Source: Corynebacterium endometrii (GTDB taxonomy: Bacteria > Actinomycetota > Actinomycetes > Mycobacteriales > Mycobacteriaceae). From it: a stretch of 64,000 nucleotides of DNA. Both the position numbers and the translations under genes were made by a program. Location of the stretch: contig NZ_CP039247.1 in NCBI RefSeq assembly GCF_004795735.1, positions 2,232,001-2,296,000 of the forward strand, given 5' to 3'. The notes beneath the pieces were generated by a model. That model saw nothing but the letters and a program-made list of their open reading frames with translations. It made no database searches and was not told the origin of the DNA. Shown piece by piece: positions 15,996 through 25,997 of the stretch (position 1 is the stretch's first letter; each line of letters opens with the position of its first letter).

Positions 15996-17051
15996 CTAGT
16001 CCTCTTCGCCCGCACTGTCATCAAAAATGGACGGCCCCCGCGAAAGATCGCGCGGCAGGCGCGCCGTGGCCCCGTCCGGGCGCGGGCGTTCCCTGCCGTC
16101 CGCGATGGCGTCCACCTCATCCGCCCCGAGGGCGCTGTGTTCCATGGCCCCGCGGACCTCGGACTGGCGGCGGGACGGCATCTGTTGCGGCACCTCAGGG
16201 CGGTGCACCGGCGGCGCGGGGGTGTGCTCCTCCACGCCCGGGTCCGGCACTAGCCGCGGGCCGGTGGGCTCCGGGGCCTCGACGGGTGGGATCTCGCGGG
16301 ATGGGTCCCTCTCCTCCAGGCCCACGGGCGCAATGGCGTGGGAGCGCGGCGGGAGGACGCGGGCGGCGTCCGCGAACAGCGCCAGCGGGGCGATCGTCGC
16401 GGTCCACGCCTCCGCGCGGGCGGACTTGGTGAATTGGGCGAGCACCCATTCCGATTCGGCCCACACGGCGGTGACCTCTTCCGGCATGTTATCCAGCGCG
16501 GTTTCCACGCGCGCGTCGATGAAGCGCTCCGCCACCGCCACGTCCGTGGCAAGCACATTAAAGCCCTCCACGTCGCGCACGTGGAATAGGTCCTCGGAGG
16601 CCTCGGCGTCCATGTGGCGCCGCGCGTCGAGCACTACGTCCGACGCCGCCCCCGTCCGCATCGCCATCACCACCACCGCGCCTAAGTCCATCAGGAGCAG
16701 CTCGTGTCCGAACTCGTTGCCCGCCACGATGTCCTTCGGCACGGCGCCGCCGGCTGCGGCGCCCCTGGTGAATTCGTCTATCAGATACGGGTCTTGCTTG
16801 GCGTATTCATAGCCGCGCTCCTGCGCCCACGCTTTGCGCTCCCGGCGCGCCGCGCCCGGGATGGACGGGCGGCGGCGTTCGGGGTCGGGCTCTGGGGCCG
16901 GCTCGGGCGCGGGCGCAGCAGTAGTCGCGGTGGTTGCGGTGGTTGCAGTGGTTGCCGTGTCGGGGGCCTCGGCGGCCTTGGCGGCCGCGCGCCACAGGAG
17001 GATGCCCGCGGCGGCGGCCAGCAGCGCCAAAACGAGGAGGATGTACGCCAT
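15996..17051 (-). CDS. Membrane-anchored hypothetical protein with Thr/Ala and Pro/Glu repeats
   Basis: 351 residues from the ATG at 17051. The N-terminus is one membrane helix (AYILLVLALLAAAAGILLW). A low-complexity stretch with Thr-Ala-Thr-Thr units then Pro-Glu repeats follows, written in DNA as tandem GGTTGC-type 9-mers near 16924-16960, then a soluble domain of about 200 residues (VVVMAMRTGAASDVVLDARR, ERFIDARVETALDNMPEEV) and a charged Pro-rich tail. The soluble domain is conserved in corynebacteria as far as I recall but unnamed. The start follows the stop of the rhodanese gene by 2 bases, so they are coupled. Simple-repeat DNA here may vary between strains. Confidence 0.65.
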   Translation of the reverse strand: MAYILLVLALLAAAAGILLWRAAAKAAEAPDTATTATTATTATTAAPAPEPAPEPDPERRRPSIPGAARRERKAWAQERGYEYAKQDPYLIDEFTRGAAAGGAVPKDIVAGNEFGHELLLMDLGAVVVMAMRTGAASDVVLDARRHMDAEASEDLFHVRDVEGFNVLATDVAVAERFIDARVETALDNMPEEVTAVWAESEWVLAQFTKSARAEAWTATIAPLALFADAARVLPPRSHAIAPVGLEERDPSREIPPVEAPEPTGPRLVPDPGVEEHTPAPPVHRPEVPQQMPSRRQSEVRGAMEHSALGADEVDAIADGRERPRPDGATARLPRDLSRGPSIFDDSAGEED

Positions 17052-17053
17052 CG

Positions 17054-17920
17054 CTATACGGCGGACTCGTTGAGGCGCAGGCGGCTGCCGTGTTCCACCG
17101 GGTTGGCCGGGTTCGCCGACCACTGTGACCATCCGCCCACGAAGTGGCGCGCGGTGGATGGCAAGCCCGCCCACTCCACAGCGGCCAACAGCAGCGCGGA
17201 GTGGTTACCGGAGCCGGAGTAGACAATGGCGTTGGCCAGCTCGTCCTCGGTGATTCCCGCGTCCTTGATGACGGCGCGGATCTCCTCCTTGGATTTCCAG
17301 GTGCGGTCCTTGTTGTGCAGGAATCGCTCCGGGATGTTTAACGCGCCCGGAATGTGGCCGGCCTTAAGGTCCAGGGCCTCGGTGCGGCCGGCGAAACGGG
17401 ATGGTTCCCGCGCGTCGATGAGGACTCCGGTGTGGTTCCTAACGTCCTCGATGGAGGCCACCATCTCCGCGCGGGGGTTGACCTTTTGGTCGGATTCCAC
17501 CGCGATGTTGCCCGGGCCGGTCAGCGTGGGCAGGCCCTGGGCGCGCCAGTTGGCCAGGCCGCCGTCGAGGATGTGGACGTCTTCGATGCCCGCCCAGCGC
17601 AGGATCCACCAGGTACGGCCGGCAAACAGGCCGCGGCCCTCGTCATACACGATGACCTGGTGGTCGCTGCGCAGGCCCCATTGCTCGAAGGCGATCTGCA
17701 GCTTGTCCGGCTCCGGGAGTGGGTTGCGCCCCGCCGTGGAGCCGGGGATGCCGGCCAGCGCGCGGGCGGGATCGCAGTACTGCGCGTTGGGGATGTGCAT
17801 GGCCCGGAACCTATTGAAACCGCCGTCAGTGCCCGCGTCCCACTGAGACGCGATGAGAGTAAAGCGGTTGCTGTGCATGATCATGTCATACAGCTCGTGC
17901 GGCGAGATCAAAATACCCAT
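17054..17920 (-). CDS. sseA: Thiosulfate/3-mercaptopyruvate sulfurtransferase-like, catalytic Cys replaced by Ser
   Basis: 288 residues with two rhodanese domains, as in SseA. The N-terminal inactive domain ends in DGGLANWRAQGLP, and the C-terminal domain has LIDAREPSRFAGRTEALD and GHIPGALNIPERF. The active-site loop, normally YCGSGVTA, reads VYSGSGNHSALLLAAVEW: serine is at the cysteine position (TCC codon at about 17208-17219). Without a thiol it cannot carry a persulfide by the usual mechanism. It may bind sulfur anions or have another role. It is followed, 2 bases on, by the membrane protein. Confidence 0.8.
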   Translation of the reverse strand: MGILISPHELYDMIMHSNRFTLIASQWDAGTDGGFNRFRAMHIPNAQYCDPARALAGIPGSTAGRNPLPEPDKLQIAFEQWGLRSDHQVIVYDEGRGLFAGRTWWILRWAGIEDVHILDGGLANWRAQGLPTLTGPGNIAVESDQKVNPRAEMVASIEDVRNHTGVLIDAREPSRFAGRTEALDLKAGHIPGALNIPERFLHNKDRTWKSKEEIRAVIKDAGITEDELANAIVYSGSGNHSALLLAAVEWAGLPSTARHFVGGWSQWSANPANPVEHGSRLRLNESAV

Positions 17921-17958
17921 GGGACCATATTACGGTCCCGGCACCGGCGCCGCGGGGA

Positions 17959-18005
17959 GGCCGGGCGGCACTGGGGGTATAGGCCTTAAACCCCGGCCGC
18001 CCGGC
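17959..18005. terminator. GC-rich hairpin downstream of clpB
   Basis: GCCGGGCGGC near 17960 pairs with GCCGCCCGGC near 17995-18005. It lies just after the clpB stop on the minus strand, between it and the sulfurtransferase. No clear T-run, so the strength is uncertain. Confidence 0.45.
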
Positions 18006-18017
18006 GCGGATTGCGGG

Positions 18018-20576
18018 CTAGGCGGTGGTTACCTCAAGGTCGAGGGACTCGCCGTCGGCGGCCGGGGAGACGCGGACGGTATCGCCGTCCTGGATGTCAC
18101 CGGCAAGGAGCTGGCGGGCCATCTTGTCGCCAATAGCCTGCTGGATCAGGCGGCGCAGCGGGCGGGCGCCGTAGGCCGGATCGTAGCCGCGCTCGCCGAG
18201 CCAGGCCTTGGCTTCGTCGGTCACGTCGAGAGTTAGGCGCTTGGCCGCCAGGCGCTCGTTGAGGCCGCGGAGCTGAATGTCCACGATGCCTGTGAGCAGC
18301 TCCGGGCTAAGCGACTCGAACATAACCACGTCATCGAGGCGGTTAATGAACTCCGGCTTGAAGGCGCGCTTGACGGCCTCCATGGTCTCCTCGCGGGTGC
18401 CGCCGGCCCCAAGGTTCGAGGTCAAGATGATGACGGTGTTGCGGAAGTCAACGGTGCGGCCCTGGCCGTCGGTCAGGCGGCCCTCGTCGAGGACCTGCAG
18501 CAGCACGTCGAAGACGTCCGGGTGGGCCTTTTCAACCTCGTCGAAGAGGACCAGGGTGTAGGGGCGGCGCCGGACGGCCTCGGTGAGCTGGCCGCCGGCG
18601 TCGTGGCCAACGTAGCCCGGAGGGGCACCGACCAGGCGGGAGACGGAGTGCTTCTCGCCGTACTCGGACATGTCGATGCGGACCATCGCGGACTCATCGT
18701 CGAAGAGGAAGTCCGCCAGCGCCTTGGCCAGCTCCGTCTTGCCCACGCCGGTGGGGCCGAGGAAGAGGAAGGAACCGGTGGGGCGGTTTGGATCCGCAAT
18801 ACCTGCGCGGGAGCGGCGAACCGCATCGGACACTGCGGTCACGGCCTCCTTCTGGCCCACCACGCGGCGGCCGAGGACGGCCTCCATGTTGAGCAGTTTT
18901 TCCGTCTCACCCTCGAGCATCTTGCCGGCCGGGATGCCGGTCCACGCGGAGACCACCTCGGCGATGGTGTCCGGGGAGACCTCCTCCGTGAGCATGGTGT
19001 TTTTCTGCTCATTGGCGAGCTTTTCCGCGGCGGCCAGCTCCTTTTCCAGCTCGGGGATGCGCCCGTAACGCAGCTCGGAGGTGCGGGCCAGGTCACCGTC
19101 GCGCTCGGCGATGTCCGCCTGCGTGCGCAGCTGCTCTAGCTCCTCCTTGGCCTGCTGAACCTTGTCGATGGCGGTCTTCTCATTGGTCCAGCGCGCCTTG
19201 AGCTCGCCGAGCTTCTCACGCTCATCCGCCAGCTCCTGCTGGAGCTTTTCCAGGCGATCCTTGGAGGCGGCGTCCTTTTCCTTCTTCAGCGCCAGCTCCT
19301 CGATCTCCATGCGGCGGACGGTGCGCTCCAGCTCATCGATTTCCTGCGGGGAGGAATCAATCTCCATGCGCAGGCGGGAACCGGCCTCATCCACCAGGTC
19401 AATGGCCTTGTCCGGCAGGAAGCGGTTGGTGATGTAGCGGTTGGACAGCTCCGCGGCGGCGACCAGGGCGGAATCCTGGATGCGGATGCCGTGGTGGACC
19501 TCGTAGCGCTCCTTTAGCCCGCGCAGGATGCCAATGGTGTCCTCGACGGACGGCTCTGCGGCGTATACCTGCTGGAAGCGGCGCTCGAGTGCGGCGTCCT
19601 TTTCGATGTACTTGCGGTACTCGTCCAGGGTGGTAGCGCCCACGAGGCGCAGCTCGCCGCGGGCGAGCATGGGCTTAATCATGTTGCCCGCGTCCATGGA
19701 GCCGTCACCGGTGGCGCCGGCGCCCACGATGGTGTGCAGCTCATCGATGAAGGTGATGATTTGCCCCTCGGACGCCTTGATCTCATCGAGCACGGCCTTC
19801 AGGCGCTCCTCGAACTCGCCGCGGTACTTGGCGCCCGCGACCATGGACCCCAGGTCGAGGCTGATCAGGGTCTTGCCCTTCAGGGACTCCGGAACGTCGC
19901 CGGAGACGATGCGGCGGGCCAGGCCCTCCACGATCGCGGTCTTACCAACGCCCGGCTCGCCGATGAGCACCGGGTTATTCTTGGTGCGGCGGGATAGGAC
20001 CTGGACCACGCGGCGGATTTCCTGGTCGCGCCCGATCACCGGATCGATCTTGCCCTCGCGCGCTCGGGCGGTTAAGTCAGTGGAGTACTTCTCCAGCGCC
20101 TGGAACTGGTCCTCCGGGTTTTCGCTGGTGACCTTGGCGGCGCCGCGGACGGAGGTAAATGCGCCCTTGATGGCGTCATACGTGGCGCCGCGGGAGACCA
20201 GCAGCTCGGCGGCGTCAGTCTTGGAGCCGGCGATGGCGGCAAGCAGCACCTCGGTGGAGACGTACTCATCGCCCAACTCCCCCGCCAGCTCCTGGGCGCG
20301 GGTTAAGACGTTGAGCCCGTCGCGGTTGAAGTTGGGGTTGGCCATGCCGGAGCCCTCAGCCTTGGGGTAGGAATCAACCAGGGCGCGGGCCTCGCGCGCG
20401 ACGGTTTCGGGGTCCACGCCGGTGGCCTTGAGCACCGGGGCGGCGATGCCGTCCTCCTGCTCCAGGATGGCGGCCAGCAGGTGGGCCGGGCGGATATCGG
20501 GGTTGCCGTTAGAGGACGCGTCCTGCAACGCCTTCTGCAGGGCCTCTTGGGTCTTAGTGGTTGGATTGAAAGACAT
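18018..20576 (-). CDS. clpB: Disaggregase chaperone ClpB
   Basis: 852 residues, full length. ClpB threads aggregated proteins through a hexameric ring and works with DnaK, DnaJ and GrpE, whose operon is 14 kb away. The Clp-N domain (1-150), NBD1 with Walker [16 protein letters not shown], a coiled-coil M-domain (about 410-530), NBD2 with [15 protein letters not shown], and sensor-2 GARPLRR are all visible. The IGL/F loop of ClpP-binding Clp proteins is absent, as expected. Upstream is an HspR operator at 20641. Confidence 0.97.
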   Translation of the reverse strand: MSFNPTTKTQEALQKALQDASSNGNPDIRPAHLLAAILEQEDGIAAPVLKATGVDPETVAREARALVDSYPKAEGSGMANPNFNRDGLNVLTRAQELAGELGDEYVSTEVLLAAIAGSKTDAAELLVSRGATYDAIKGAFTSVRGAAKVTSENPEDQFQALEKYSTDLTARAREGKIDPVIGRDQEIRRVVQVLSRRTKNNPVLIGEPGVGKTAIVEGLARRIVSGDVPESLKGKTLISLDLGSMVAGAKYRGEFEERLKAVLDEIKASEGQIITFIDELHTIVGAGATGDGSMDAGNMIKPMLARGELRLVGATTLDEYRKYIEKDAALERRFQQVYAAEPSVEDTIGILRGLKERYEVHHGIRIQDSALVAAAELSNRYITNRFLPDKAIDLVDEAGSRLRMEIDSSPQEIDELERTVRRMEIEELALKKEKDAASKDRLEKLQQELADEREKLGELKARWTNEKTAIDKVQQAKEELEQLRTQADIAERDGDLARTSELRYGRIPELEKELAAAEKLANEQKNTMLTEEVSPDTIAEVVSAWTGIPAGKMLEGETEKLLNMEAVLGRRVVGQKEAVTAVSDAVRRSRAGIADPNRPTGSFLFLGPTGVGKTELAKALADFLFDDESAMVRIDMSEYGEKHSVSRLVGAPPGYVGHDAGGQLTEAVRRRPYTLVLFDEVEKAHPDVFDVLLQVLDEGRLTDGQGRTVDFRNTVIILTSNLGAGGTREETMEAVKRAFKPEFINRLDDVVMFESLSPELLTGIVDIQLRGLNERLAAKRLTLDVTDEAKAWLGERGYDPAYGARPLRRLIQQAIGDKMARQLLAGDIQDGDTVRVSPAADGESLDLEVTTA

Positions 20577-20640
20577 AAGTGTTTCTCCTTGTAAGATTCA
20601 TCCCCACTCTAGGTGGTCTATTGCATACAACGCACGCAAA

Positions 20641-20661
20641 GTTGAGCCTGTTCCACTCAAG
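20641..20661. promoter_or_regulatory. HAIR element, predicted HspR operator of clpB
   Basis: GTTGAGC-N7-ACTCAAG matches the HspR consensus CTTGAGT-N7-ACTCAAG at 12 of 14 defined positions. It lies 65-85 bases upstream of the clpB start. A second, weaker half site (GTTGAGT) follows at about 20692. HspR is encoded in this window at 32041. Confidence 0.8.
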
Positions 20662-20798
20662 GGAAAATTTTTTTGAGAATTTTTCTACGAAAGTTGAGTG
20701 CCCGGTAGGCAACTTTGGCGGCGTCGGCCGCGCGAGCCGGCAAGCGGGGCGCCCCGGCGCGCGCACGCGGCCAATCGGCTTGCCCTAGACTTAAAGCC

Positions 20799-22013
20799 AT
20801 GACTTACCCCGCCCACCCAACCACCTTGACCCAACTGGGCGCGCTGATGCGTGACAACGCGGAGGCCCTGCGCTCCGCCACGCAGGACTACCTCTATAAC
20901 CACGTGGTGGAGTCCCGCCAGATTTTTGCCATCCGCGCGGCCGAGGCCCACGTCGAGCTGGCCCCGGCGGTGGCGTGGGTGCTCGAGCACGCCGAGGCGG
21001 ACGGCGCCCTCGCGCAGCCGGCGCTGCGGCGCCTGTATGAGCTGGGGCGCGATCACCGCCGCCACGGTTTCCCGGAGCAGATTTACGCGGTCTTCGCCGA
21101 CGCCCTGCGCGCCGGCATCAAGGCGGCCGGGTGCCCGGAAGAACTCCAGGGGAGCGCGGACAGGGCGATGCGCGCGGCATGCGCGGCGATGGCGGAGGCC
21201 ACCCACGCGGCGGACCTGGCTGGCGCGGCGCCGGCGCACACCGCGACGGTGGTGGCGGTGGAGCGCCCCAACCGGCACACCGCGGTGGTGCGGCTGGAGG
21301 CGGGTTTACCCTTTGACTACCACCCGGGCCAGCACATCCCGGTGACCACGCCCCACCTGCCGGGCATGTGGCGCTACCTCACGCCCGCCTCTCCCGCCGA
21401 TACCGCCGGGCAGCTCACCTTCCACATCACCGACGTTGGCGAAGCGTCCTCTATGTTGGCCAAGGCCCGCCCCGGCGACCAGTGGACGCTGGGCACCCCG
21501 CGCGGGGAGTTCGTCAACTTCCCCGGCTTCAATCTGGTGTTCATCAGTTACGGGGCCGGGTGGGCGGCGGTGAGGCCGTACTTGCTATCCCTAGTGGAGG
21601 CGGCCCGCAGGGCGGGGACTTCGGCAGGCTTTAAGGCCACCGTCTACGCCGTAGCGCCCAGCCCGGGCGAGCACTACGACACATTCTTCCAGGCCAACCT
21701 GATGGAACTGGCGCCGTGGATCACCATTCATCACGTGGTGCGCCGCGAGGAGGATCCGTGGCTGCTCGGCGCGGGCGAGCGCTCCGCGGACGTTTCCTTC
21801 ATTGTCTCCGAGGAGCCCATCGATGCGGTAGTGGGGCGCGAGAAGGTATCAGTGTCTAACTTCGTCCTGGTAGGCCCCTCGGACCGCGTGCGCGTGGGCC
21901 GCGACCGCCTCATCGCGGAGGGAGTCAACCCGGATTACATCGAGGCGCACCCGTGGGAACGCGGCGGGCAATGGGCCCGCGCGGACCAGCCCCCAGCGCA
22001 GACGGAATTCTAG
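20799..22013 (+). CDS. Globin-reductase, flavohemoprotein-like
   Basis: 404 residues. The N-terminal 135 residues are a globin: the proximal histidine is probably in ELGRDHRRHGFPEQIY. A ferredoxin-reductase module follows: FAD-binding FDYHPGQHIPVTTP and MWRYLTPASPAD, then a nucleotide-binding lobe. Flavohemoproteins detoxify nitric oxide with NADPH. The NAD-lobe glycine motif, usually GIGxTP, reads SYGAGWAAVRP, so electron donor use may differ. Start at the ATG at 20799; the longer frame reaches into the clpB upstream region. Divergent from clpB. Confidence 0.75.
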   Translation: MTYPAHPTTLTQLGALMRDNAEALRSATQDYLYNHVVESRQIFAIRAAEAHVELAPAVAWVLEHAEADGALAQPALRRLYELGRDHRRHGFPEQIYAVFADALRAGIKAAGCPEELQGSADRAMRAACAAMAEATHAADLAGAAPAHTATVVAVERPNRHTAVVRLEAGLPFDYHPGQHIPVTTPHLPGMWRYLTPASPADTAGQLTFHITDVGEASSMLAKARPGDQWTLGTPRGEFVNFPGFNLVFISYGAGWAAVRPYLLSLVEAARRAGTSAGFKATVYAVAPSPGEHYDTFFQANLMELAPWITIHHVVRREEDPWLLGAGERSADVSFIVSEEPIDAVVGREKVSVSNFVLVGPSDRVRVGRDRLIAEGVNPDYIEAHPWERGGQWARADQPPAQTEF

Positions 22014-22242
22014 GGCCCCACCGCCCCGCCGTCCGGATTAGTCAGGGCACCTCCAATCCCCCCGCAGGGGTATCTGTCAGACTATCGAAATTAAACCCTG
22101 ACCGGCGCTTTCCCGCCACATGGGATACTTTCTCCACGCGAATAATTTGGGATTTTCCCGGAAAACCACTGTACTTACGGCGCTAATAGTGCATATTTGT
22201 ACAAACAGGTAAATCCCAATAGATGAGAAGGAGAAGGAATCC

Positions 22243-23880
22243 ATGGCTTCCTCCCGCTTCACGCGCGCGCTGGCTCCCGCCCTCGCGCTGTCAACCGGCC
22301 TGGCGCTGACCGCGTGCGCCACCACCGATTCCGAGGGTGGCGACGCAGGCGCCGCCGGTGATGCCGGCGCGGGCATCACCATCGGCACCACGGACAAGAT
22401 CACCAAGCTTGACCCGGCCGGTTCCTACGATAACGGCACCTCCCAGGTGGCCCGCCAGGTCTACGGCTATCTCATGGAGTCCGAGCCTGGTTCCGCCGAG
22501 GGCACCCCGGTTCCTTCCCTGGCCGAATCCGGCGAGTTCACCGACCCGAACACCTTCACCGTCAAGCTGCGCGAGGGGCTGACCTTCGCCAACGGCAACG
22601 AGCTAACCTCTTCTGACGTCAAGTTCTCCTTCGACCGCCAGATCGCCATCAATGACCCCAACGGCCCGGCCTCCCTGCTGGGCAACCTGGAATCCGTTGA
22701 GACCCCGGATGATCTCACCGTCGAGTTCAAGCTCAAGGTCGAAAACGACCAGACCTGGGTGGGCGTCTTGAACTCCCCGGCCGGCCCAATCGTGGACGAA
22801 GAGGTCTTCCCGGCCGACTCGATCATGGAAAACCAGGCCGTGGTTGACGCCGAGCCATTCGCCGGCCAGTACACCATCACGAACTTTACCGAGAACGAGT
22901 CCATCGCCTACCAGGCCCGCGAGGGCTACCAGGGCGCGCTGGGCGAGGCCGCCACCGATGTGGTTAACGTGAAGTACTACGCCGATGCTTCCAACATGAA
23001 GCTCGACGTTCAGCAAAACAACGTGGACGTGGTCTACCGCTCGCTGACCGCAACCGACATTGAGGACCTACGCGGCAACGAGGACGTCCAGGTCATCGAG
23101 GGCCCGGGCGGCGAGATTCGCTACATGGTATTCAACCTCAATACCCAGCCGTTCGGCGCGGAGGCAGAGGGCGCCGATGAGGACAAGGCGCAGGCGGTTC
23201 GCCAGGCCGTGGCGGCGTCCATCGACCGTTCCGCGCTGGCCAAGGACGTCTACAAAGACACCTACGCGCCGCTGTACTCCCACGTTCCTGAGGCAATGGC
23301 CGGCGCCACCGAGCCGCTGCTGGGCACCCTGCTTACCGCCGACGGCGCCCCAGACGTGGACAAGGCAAAGCAGATCCTGTCCGACGCCGGCATCACCGAG
23401 GTCGTGGACCTCAAGCTGCAGTACAACCCGGATCACTACGGCCCATCCTCCGGCGACGAGTACGCGGCCATCAAGTCCCAGCTCGAGGCCACCGGCCTGT
23501 TCACCGTGGACCTGCAGTCCACCGAATGGGTCCAGTACAACCAGGACCGAGTAGAGGACGTCTACCCGGTATACCAGCTGGGCTGGTTCCCCGATTTCCC
23601 GGATGCGGACAACTACCTGACCCCATTTTTCACCCTGGGCAACTTCGTGGGCAACCACTTCGAGGATGAGGCCGTGGACGCCGAGGTCCGCGACCAGGCA
23701 ACCACCGCCGACCAGGCCGAGCGCGAGCAAAAACTGGCCGACCTGCAGACCAAGATGGCCGAGATTCTCCCGACCATCCCGCTGCTGCAGGGCAAGCAGT
23801 TCGCCATTGCCGGCAAGGACGTCAAGGGCGTGACCCTGGACGGCTCCTACCTGTTCCGCTACGGCACCATCTCTAAGTAA
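22243..23880 (+). CDS. Peptide ABC transporter substrate-binding lipoprotein (DppA/OppA type)
   Basis: 545 residues. A lipoprotein signal ends at LALTAC with Cys25 as the lipid anchor. The family 5 solute-binding fold is evident: KITKLDPAGSYDNGTSQV, the LREGLTFANGNELTSSDVKFSFDR segment (family signature) and the C-terminal PLLQGKQFAIAG. It captures oligopeptides or similar outside the membrane and passes them to the two permeases that follow. A GAGAAGGAG ribosome binding site precedes the ATG. It opens a five-domain, four-gene importer operon. Confidence 0.93.
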   Translation: MASSRFTRALAPALALSTGLALTACATTDSEGGDAGAAGDAGAGITIGTTDKITKLDPAGSYDNGTSQVARQVYGYLMESEPGSAEGTPVPSLAESGEFTDPNTFTVKLREGLTFANGNELTSSDVKFSFDRQIAINDPNGPASLLGNLESVETPDDLTVEFKLKVENDQTWVGVLNSPAGPIVDEEVFPADSIMENQAVVDAEPFAGQYTITNFTENESIAYQAREGYQGALGEAATDVVNVKYYADASNMKLDVQQNNVDVVYRSLTATDIEDLRGNEDVQVIEGPGGEIRYMVFNLNTQPFGAEAEGADEDKAQAVRQAVAASIDRSALAKDVYKDTYAPLYSHVPEAMAGATEPLLGTLLTADGAPDVDKAKQILSDAGITEVVDLKLQYNPDHYGPSSGDEYAAIKSQLEATGLFTVDLQSTEWVQYNQDRVEDVYPVYQLGWFPDFPDADNYLTPFFTLGNFVGNHFEDEAVDAEVRDQATTADQAEREQKLADLQTKMAEILPTIPLLQGKQFAIAGKDVKGVTLDGSYLFRYGTISK

Positions 23881-23895
23881 ACGGTGATTTAAGGC

Positions 23896-24978
23896 ATGAC
23901 TATCGCAACCAGTTCGACGGTTGCGGAGGACAAGCTCGAAACGGATAAGAAACGAAACAGCGGATTCGCTCGTTACGTCCTTATCCGTTTCTTGCTGATC
24001 TTCCCAACGATCTTCATTTTGGTCTCCACCGTGTTTTTCCTCATGCGCACGACCGGCGACCCCATCACGGCCGCGCTCGGCGGGCGCCTGGGCCCGGAGG
24101 AGCTGGCCCAGCGCGTGGCGGAGGCGGGCTACGACAGGCCGTTAATCGTCCAATACTTCGAGTACCTCGGCGGCGTGCTGCGCGGTGATTTTGGCACCAC
24201 GTTTACGGACGGCCGCCCGGTGGTGGAGATCCTGAAGGTATACGGCGCGGCCACGGCCGAGCTCGTGTTTTACGGCATGGTCGTGGCGCTGATCATCGGT
24301 GTGCCGCTGGGCATGGTGGCGGCCTACTTCCGCGACCGCTGGCCGGATGGCATCCTGCGCATCTTCGCCATCCTCGGCTATGCCACCCCGGTGTTCTTCG
24401 TGGGCCTGCTGCTCAAGCTGGTCTTCTCCGTCCAGCTGGGCTGGCTGCCAATTGCCGGGCGCGTGTCCACCGCCGGCGAAGCCACCCTCAATTCGATTAC
24501 CAACCCCACCCCCTTCTACCTGTTAGACGCGCTGCGCCTGGGCGATGTGGCGCTGATCAAGGACGTCGCCTCTCACGCTGTGCTGCCGGCCGTGGCGCTG
24601 GGCCTGCTCACCGGCGGCGTGTTCCTGCGCCTGGTGCGCACCAACCTGATCGGCACCCTGGAGCGCCAGTACGTGGAGTCCGCGCGCTCCCGCGGCGTGA
24701 AGGAACGGCGCCTGGTGACCACGCATGCGCTGCGCCCCGCGCTCATCCCGGTCATCACCGTGATGGGCATGCAGATTGCGCTGTCCCTGGGCGGCGCGGT
24801 GCTCACCGAGACGACCTTCGAGTGGAAGGGCCTGGGATTCATCCTGGTCAACTACATGGAGGCGCGAGACTACGTGGCGGTCCAGGGCATCGTGATGCTC
24901 ATGGCCGTTATCGTCGCGGTGACAAACTTCATCGTGGACATTGTGGCCGCGCTCATCGACCCGCGAGTGAGGTACTAA
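23896..24978 (+). CDS. Peptide ABC transporter permease, DppB/OppB type
   Basis: 360 residues with six membrane helices. The EAA loop, which docks on the ATPase, is visible as YVESARSRGVKERRLVTTHA. The N-terminal FLMRTTGDPITAALGG and the periplasmic loop with FGTTFTDGRPV are typical of DppB. The gene is 15 bases after the binding-protein gene and 2 bases before the next permease, so one operon. Confidence 0.93.
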   Translation: MTIATSSTVAEDKLETDKKRNSGFARYVLIRFLLIFPTIFILVSTVFFLMRTTGDPITAALGGRLGPEELAQRVAEAGYDRPLIVQYFEYLGGVLRGDFGTTFTDGRPVVEILKVYGAATAELVFYGMVVALIIGVPLGMVAAYFRDRWPDGILRIFAILGYATPVFFVGLLLKLVFSVQLGWLPIAGRVSTAGEATLNSITNPTPFYLLDALRLGDVALIKDVASHAVLPAVALGLLTGGVFLRLVRTNLIGTLERQYVESARSRGVKERRLVTTHALRPALIPVITVMGMQIALSLGGAVLTETTFEWKGLGFILVNYMEARDYVAVQGIVMLMAVIVAVTNFIVDIVAALIDPRVRY

Positions 24979-24980
24979 TC

Positions 24981-25997
24981 ATGACCAATGCACTAACGCC
25001 TTCCTCGGGAACCGCGCGGTGGAAGCGCCTGCCGATTATCAAGGACGTCATCCGCTCCGCCGGGCTGCAGCGCGCGATGCTCATCACCGGCCTGATTCTG
25101 ACGGCCGCGCTGCTGCTCACCGCGCTCTTCGCGCCGCTCATCGCGCCATACACGTGGGAGCAAACGGGCGACGAATCCGGCAGCTTCGGTACCCAGCAGC
25201 CGCCATCCGCGGAGCATATCTGGGGCACCACGGTCTCCGGTTTCGACGTCTTTAGCCGAGTGGTGTGGGGCACCCGCACCGCGGTGGCCGTGATGATCGC
25301 CGCCGTCATCGCGTCCATGATTCTGGGAGTGATCCTGGGCCTTGTATCCGGCTACATCGGCGGCTGGCTGGACCGCATCATGGTCATGATCGCGGACGCC
25401 ATCTACGCGTTCCCGTCCCTGCTGCTGGCCATCGTGATGTCTATCGCGCTCACCGGCGGCCAATCCTCGGCCATCGGCGGCATCGCGGCCGCGGCGCTGT
25501 CCATCACCGTGGTATTCATCCCGCAGTACTTCCGCGTCATCCGCGCGGAGACCGTGCGGCTCAAGGCCGAGCCGTTCGTGGAATCCGCGCTCGTGGTGGG
25601 CGCGTCCCACTGGCGGGTCATGGGCGTACACATCTTCAAAAACGCCACCCGCACGCTGCCGCTCATCTTCACCCTTAACGCATCGGAGGCCATCCTCACG
25701 CTCGCGGGCCTGGGCTTTATTGGCTTTGGCATCGAGCCAACCTCCGCCGCTGAATGGGGCTATGACCTCAACCGCTCCATCTCGGACGTGACCTCCGGGA
25801 TCTGGTGGACGGCCATCTTCCCGGGACTAGCCATCGTGCTTTCCGTCCTTGGCGTGACCCTAGTGGGCGAGTCCCTCAACGACCTTAATGATCCACGCCT
25901 GCGCATCCGCCGCAAGGCCAAGAAGGGCGAGCGTTTCCAGCAAGCGGCGCTTAACCGCATTGATACGGTCACCACCCAGGAGGCGAACAATGTCTAA
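24981..25997 (+). CDS. Peptide ABC transporter permease, DppC/OppC type
   Basis: 338 residues from the ATG at 24981; an upstream frame exists but overlaps dppB. It has the DppC N-terminal helix, LFAPLIAPYTWEQ, the GTTVSGFDVFSRVVWGTRTA segment and the EAA loop FVESALVVGASHWRVMGVHIF. Its end overlaps the start of the ATPase gene by 8 bases, which couples their translation. Confidence 0.92.
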   Translation: MTNALTPSSGTARWKRLPIIKDVIRSAGLQRAMLITGLILTAALLLTALFAPLIAPYTWEQTGDESGSFGTQQPPSAEHIWGTTVSGFDVFSRVVWGTRTAVAVMIAAVIASMILGVILGLVSGYIGGWLDRIMVMIADAIYAFPSLLLAIVMSIALTGGQSSAIGGIAAAALSITVVFIPQYFRVIRAETVRLKAEPFVESALVVGASHWRVMGVHIFKNATRTLPLIFTLNASEAILTLAGLGFIGFGIEPTSAAEWGYDLNRSISDVTSGIWWTAIFPGLAIVLSVLGVTLVGESLNDLNDPRLRIRRKAKKGERFQQAALNRIDTVTTQEANNV

